Source: Rhizobium sp. PP-CC-3A-592 (GTDB taxonomy: Bacteria > Pseudomonadota > Alphaproteobacteria > Rhizobiales > Rhizobiaceae). From it: DNA of 64,000 nt. The notes under the pieces were generated by a model that was given only the letters and a program-made list of their open reading frames with translations, searched no databases and was not told where the DNA came from. Position 1 is the first letter of the stretch, and the number at the start of each line of letters is the position of its first letter. Shown piece after piece: positions 61,156 to 64,000 of this stretch. The stretch spans positions 613,716-677,715 of the forward strand of contig NZ_QJSR01000001.1 in assembly GCF_003217095.1 (NCBI RefSeq), given 5' to 3'. A program made the translations under genes and the position numbers.

Positions 61156-61765
61156 GGGCGGCATCTCCGGCCGGCGGGAAGACGGCCGTGATGACGCGCT
61201 CGATGGCGGAGACGAAGGCATCGAAATCGGCATCGTCGCGGCGATCCTCCACCACATGGCAGGAATAGCTGACCGTGGAGCGATCCCGGCCGAAGGCGAC
61301 GCCGATATCGGTCAGCGAGACCTGCAGCACGACATGGCTGACATACATGGCGATCTGGCGGACATGCGTCATCATCCGCCGGCGGTCGCGCCGCAACTGC
61401 TGGCGATCGCCGACCATCATGGTGAGTTCCTCGACCACATCGGCCACCATGCGGCAACGGGCCTGCGCCAGCGGGTCGGGCGCTGCCGTATCGGGAAGCT
61501 CGGAAACCCGGGATGTCGCGGGAGCGGCGGACGGCGGCCATACGGATTTGCATTCGGGCGCACGGGCAAGCGTAGGACGGGGCGCACGACCAAGCGCATG
61601 ACCAAATGCAGCCGTCCCGTAAGACGCGGCCCGGACCGAGAAAGCTGTCGTGGCCATAGAAGACCGTGCGACTGTGGGACGGAGATCGTCCGGATAACGG
61701 CCAAGGAGGCCCAGTGGGCCCATCGTCGTCAGAGCGCTTTCGGCATGTGCATGCGGCATGGTCAT
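61148..61765 (-). CDS. HTH protein with DnaA domain-IV-like region
   Basis: A 205-residue protein. The first 100 residues are low-complexity Ala/Pro-rich; the C-terminal 85 residues (about 118-195) look like the DnaA C-terminal DNA-binding domain: R-Q-I-A-M-Y-V-S-H, L-T-D-I-G-V-A-F-G-R-D-R-S-T-V-S-Y-S and a final helix with V-E-D. GGAG precedes the ATG. It lacks the ATPase part of DnaA, so a DnaA-box-binding regulator or DUF6456 partner is plausible. Not proven. Confidence 0.78.
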   Translation of the reverse strand: MTMPHAHAESALTTMGPLGLLGRYPDDLRPTVARSSMATTAFSVRAASYGTAAFGHALGRAPRPTLARAPECKSVWPPSAAPATSRVSELPDTAAPDPLAQARCRMVADVVEELTMMVGDRQQLRRDRRRMMTHVRQIAMYVSHVVLQVSLTDIGVAFGRDRSTVSYSCHVVEDRRDDADFDAFVSAIERVITAVFPPAGDAAHA

Positions 61766-61940
61766 CGCGGATCTCCGTCATAGGAATAGTTTCACATATC
61801 CTACGCCGAAGACGAAACGAGCGCTACAACCGACTCACAACCTTCTGTTGAATTCCTTCATCTTTCCGATAGCGCCCTGAATCATATAGGCATTTTTTCC
61901 TTATTCTGATTCCTGAGTTTGGGCTTTCGCTCGCCGGACA

Positions 61941-61975
61941 TGAAAAAGCCGGACCGGATGAGGATCCGGTCCGGC
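61941..61975 (-). terminator. mucR terminator
   Basis: GCCGGACCGGAT (61948-61959) / ATCCGGTCCGGC (61964-61975): a perfect 12-bp stem with a 4-base loop; on the minus strand it is followed by TTTTTCATG. It lies 60 bp after the mucR stop. Confidence 0.9.
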
Positions 61976-62034
61976 GCGATAGGACGTTTCGCTTTACAAG
62001 GCTTGATAAAAACCTTGCCGAGCGTGCTGGTAGC

Positions 62035-62496
62035 TTACTTGGCGGCGCGCTTGCGGCGCTGGCCGAGGCCCATTTCGCGGGCGAGGCGCGAGCGCGCTTC
62101 GGCATAGGCCGGGGCGACCATCGGATAATCTGACGGCAGTTCCCACTTTTCGCGGTAGTCTTCCGGCGACAAAGCGTGGTGCGTCATCAGGTGGCGCTTC
62201 AGCGACTTGAAGTTACCACCGCATTCCAGGCAGGTGATCTGTCCGTCCTGAACCGACTTGCGCACCGATACGGCAGGCTTCGGCTTTTCCACGGCGGCGA
62301 CGACGGGAGCCGGTGCGCCGGTGTTGTTCAGCGCCGTGTGCACATCGCCGATGAGAGTCGACAACTCCGAGACGGGCACGACATGATTGCTGACATAGGC
62401 GGCGACGATTTCTGCGGTCAGTTCCACGAGCAACTCGTTGCCATGTCCTGCCAGGCTCAGTCCGGCCGTGCCATGTCCTGCCATCTGTTCACTCAT
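62035..62496 (-). CDS. mucR: Ros/MucR family zinc-finger regulator
   Basis: A 153-residue transcriptional regulator of exopolysaccharide, motility and host-interaction genes in rhizobia. N-terminal oligomerisation region [18 protein letters not shown], then a C2H2 zinc finger (Cys89, Cys92, His102, His106/107: [19 protein letters not shown]) and a C-terminal A-x-x-Y-R-E-K-W-x-L-P. AAAGGAGAACAAA precedes the ATG. The N terminus carries a duplicated M-A-G-H-G/L-A-G-H-G, an unusual extension. MucR often represses itself. Confidence 0.95.
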   Translation of the reverse strand: MSEQMAGHGTAGLSLAGHGNELLVELTAEIVAAYVSNHVVPVSELSTLIGDVHTALNNTGAPAPVVAAVEKPKPAVSVRKSVQDGQITCLECGGNFKSLKRHLMTHHALSPEDYREKWELPSDYPMVAPAYAEARSRLAREMGLGQRRKRAAK

Positions 62497-63098
62497 TTTG
62501 TTCTCCTTTCGGGCGATTGTCTCGTTTTCGCCCGCAGATTCGCAGGCTTTTCCATGAAAGCGTCATTTATCCCATGGAAATGCGATCGATTGCGGTAAAA
62601 ACCGGCACGATTGCATCACAATGGAACGACCGAATTACTTGATGAATGCACTTGCATTGGCCGCCGCATATCTTTCCCCTACCCCGAAAAGACAACCGAA
62701 TTCTGTAGAGATATTTCGGTAACGACAACCTGCAGTATTTTCAGTCTCAGACACTTTGCCGTTACTCGAATAACATTCACCCCAAAAATGTCAAACACGT
62801 TTTTCAATAGATGCAAGACTTGGCGGGTGAAATGATGCGTCCCGGAACAGTTTTCACAAGCAATCCCGATAGAAATGTGCGCGTTCATCTATCGAGAAAC
62901 CCCTTTCGGGGCAACATCCGTGCGTGCACCACCGGCGCGGGCTGCGATTCTCTGCAACCTGCGATTCTCACCTCGGTCGCATGCGTTTGCATGAGCAGAC
63001 ATTACTATAAAGCCGCGCGGCACGAGGGCTTGCGTTGGCTTTGCTTGCGCGCTGCGCGTTCCTATATGACGTGCAGTCTCAAAGATGAGGAGAACGAT
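62497..63098. other. Long AT-rich gene-free region upstream of mucR/msrB
   Basis: 602 bases with no supported gene between the mucR and msrB starts. It is notably AT-rich at 62570-62870 with many T-A steps, the type of DNA MucR proteins bind. The frame at 62611-62835 has poor codon use and no ribosome binding site. A small RNA cannot be excluded. Confidence 0.5.
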
Positions 63099-63536
63099 AT
63101 GACCGAACATCGCATGAATGCTGCCGAAGACGGCGCAAACACCCCTCTGAAGGTCGTGAAGAGCGATGCGGAATGGCGCGAGCAGCTGACGCCGGACCAG
63201 TATCGCGTCACCCGCCAGCATGGCACGGAACGGGCGTTTTCGAGCCCCGATTTCGCGCTCGGCAAGGCCGGCACCTATCGCTGCATCTGCTGCGGCAATG
63301 CGCTGTATGACGCAGGCGCGAAGTTCGATTCGGGAACGGGCTGGCCGAGCTTCTTCCAGCCGCTCGAGCCTGAAGCCGTGACGCAGGTCACCGACCGCTC
63401 CTACGGCATGACGCGGACGGAAGTGAAATGCGCCGATTGCGACGCGCATCTGGGCCACGTCTTTCCGGACGGACCGGCCCCGACCGGGCTTCGCTACTGC
63501 ATGAACGGGGTGGCGCTGACGTTCGAGCCGGCCTAG
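63099..63536 (+). CDS. msrB: Peptide methionine (R)-S-oxide reductase
   Basis: A 145-residue MsrB. Zinc-binding cysteines at 62, 65, 111 and 114 (C-I-C-C-G-N and [12 protein letters not shown]), substrate motif [10 protein letters not shown] and catalytic Cys134 in R-Y-C-M-N-G-V-A-L. It repairs the R epimer of methionine sulfoxide in proteins. GAGGAGAA precedes the ATG at 63099. A 14-bp repeat begins in its last codons. Confidence 0.95.
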   Translation: MTEHRMNAAEDGANTPLKVVKSDAEWREQLTPDQYRVTRQHGTERAFSSPDFALGKAGTYRCICCGNALYDAGAKFDSGTGWPSFFQPLEPEAVTQVTDRSYGMTRTEVKCADCDAHLGHVFPDGPAPTGLRYCMNGVALTFEPA

Positions 63537-63592
63537 GCGACCCGGCCTGAGCGACCGGGCTTAGGCAACGCGGCTCAGGTGAGCCCGCTTGA
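63523..63592. repeat. 14-bp degenerate tandem repeats after msrB
   Basis: Five units of 14 bp (63523, 63537, 63551, 63565, 63579), each ending in C-T-(A/G/T)-(A/G) after a CCGGC/CGGGC-type core. The first unit includes the last codons and stop of msrB; the others lie between msrB and the convergent gene. Confidence 0.7.
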
Positions 63593-63615
63593 GCCGCCGC
63601 GAAGCGCGCGGGGCC

Positions 63616-64000
63616 TCAAGCGGGGGTGTTGCCGATGACCGAGAACACGGCCGAGAAGTGGACGGCGGCGGCGGTCACGACGAAGCCGTGCCAGATGGCG
63701 TTCTGGAAGCGCAGCCGCTCCCACACGTGGAAGATGACGCCGGCGGAGTAGATGATGCCGCCGGCGAGAATGAGCAGCATGGTGGCGCCGTTCAGCGTCG
63801 TCAGCAGCGGCCCGACAGCCAGCACGCCGCTCCAGCCCATGGCGAGATAGAGCACGATGGCGAGCTTGTCGTAGCGCCCGGGAAAGACGCATTTCAGCGC
63901 GATGCCGAAAGCCGCGATCAGCCAGATGCCGACGAGCATGACGGCCAGGAACGGATCGTTCCAGCCGCTTTGCAGGAAGGGCGTGTAGGTCGCCGCGATC
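63616..64000 (-). CDS. trhA: Hemolysin III/TrhA family membrane protein (truncated at right edge)
   Basis: The last 127 residues of a multi-helix protein; the start lies beyond 64000. It shows helical segments M-L-V-G-I-W-L-I-A, L-A-I-V-L-Y-L-A-M-G-W and the TrhA-type G-G-I-I-Y-S-A-G-V-I-F-H-V-W-E-R-L-R-F-Q-N-A-I-W-H-G-F-V segment, which holds the conserved His pair. TrhA controls membrane energetics in E. coli. The stop is at 63616 and converges with msrB. Confidence 0.85.
   Translation of the reverse strand, partial: IAATYTPFLQSGWNDPFLAVMLVGIWLIAAFGIALKCVFPGRYDKLAIVLYLAMGWSGVLAVGPLLTTLNGATMLLILAGGIIYSAGVIFHVWERLRFQNAIWHGFVVTAAAVHFSAVFSVIGNTPA

Noticed and set aside
62611-62835. Small protein of 74 residues upstream of msrB
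   Set aside because: No ribosome binding site, AT-rich codon use unlike the genome, and no domain.
1-64000. tRNA or rRNA genes
   Set aside because: No tRNA-like cloverleaf or rRNA-like stretch was noticed by eye; a covariance-model scan would be decisive.

Overview
The window is about 64 kb of high-GC chromosome from a rhizobium-type alphaproteobacterium (family Rhizobiaceae or close). The evidence is gene content and order: a cytochrome c maturation operon (cycHJKL type) beside a FeuPQ-like two-component system, degP with its own two-component pair, glnE, a PleC-like kinase, pepN, a Ros/MucR zinc-finger regulator, RIME-like palindromic intergenic repeats and many rhizobial DUF families (DUF1491, DUF2336, DUF5330, DUF6107, DUF6456). 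The genus cannot be fixed from sequence alone. I see no rRNA, tRNA or CRISPR.

Layout. 0-10 kb: a Sel1-repeat protein, electron-transfer flavoprotein dehydrogenase (ETF-QO), a lone Hsp70-like ATPase, a divergent uracil-DNA glycosylase, two tiny proteins, an EamA transporter and aminopeptidase N. 10-20 kb: PleC-like histidine kinase, glnE, a two-component pair followed by degP. 19.6-20.9 kb: an AAA ATPase with an AT-rich upstream region, lying between degP and ccmH and probably acquired. 20.9-25 kb: ccmIEFH. 25.2-28.3 kb: a lipoprotein and a feuN-feuP-feuQ-like regulatory cassette. 28.5-45.5 kb, minus strand: a nearly complete gene-transfer-agent (RcGTA-type) head-tail cluster in canonical order (small-terminase-like gene, large terminase, portal, gp3.5, protease, capsid, connectors, tail tube, tape measure, baseplate, peptidase, large hub/megatron). 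Two segments interrupt it: a GH19-like endolysin, RIME-like palindromes and two tiny plus-strand paralogous genes between terminase and portal; and a plus-strand PIN toxin/antitoxin pair between portal and gp3.5. 45.7-51.2 kb: YcgN-family protein, class A PBP, a second PIN-type toxin-antitoxin pair with a palindromic operator, a DUF1214/DUF1254 pair and a short minus-strand gene. 51.2-64 kb: a 27-bp-stem hairpin, a DUF883-like membrane protein, an SH3 protein with a long Arg/Asp-rich tail, DUF2336, DUF1491, a peptidoglycan-binding protein, a DivJ-like kinase, DUF5330, sufE, DUF6456, a DnaA-domain-IV-like HTH protein, mucR, msrB and a truncated hemolysin III/TrhA gene.

How it fits together. 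The core is housekeeping and envelope/cell-cycle regulation: PleC-like and DivJ-like kinases would form the opposing phosphatase/kinase pair of the DivK-CtrA pathway, which controls GTA expression in other alphaproteobacteria. Two features seem least explained. First, the GTA cluster has an AT-rich palindrome next to a good sigma70-type promoter, and carries its own endolysin, a toxin-antitoxin module and two small ENEW-motif peptides. Second, at five unrelated genes (ETF-QO, degP, feuP, DUF1254, msrB) the 3' end, usually including the stop codon, is tandemly repeated into the following DNA.
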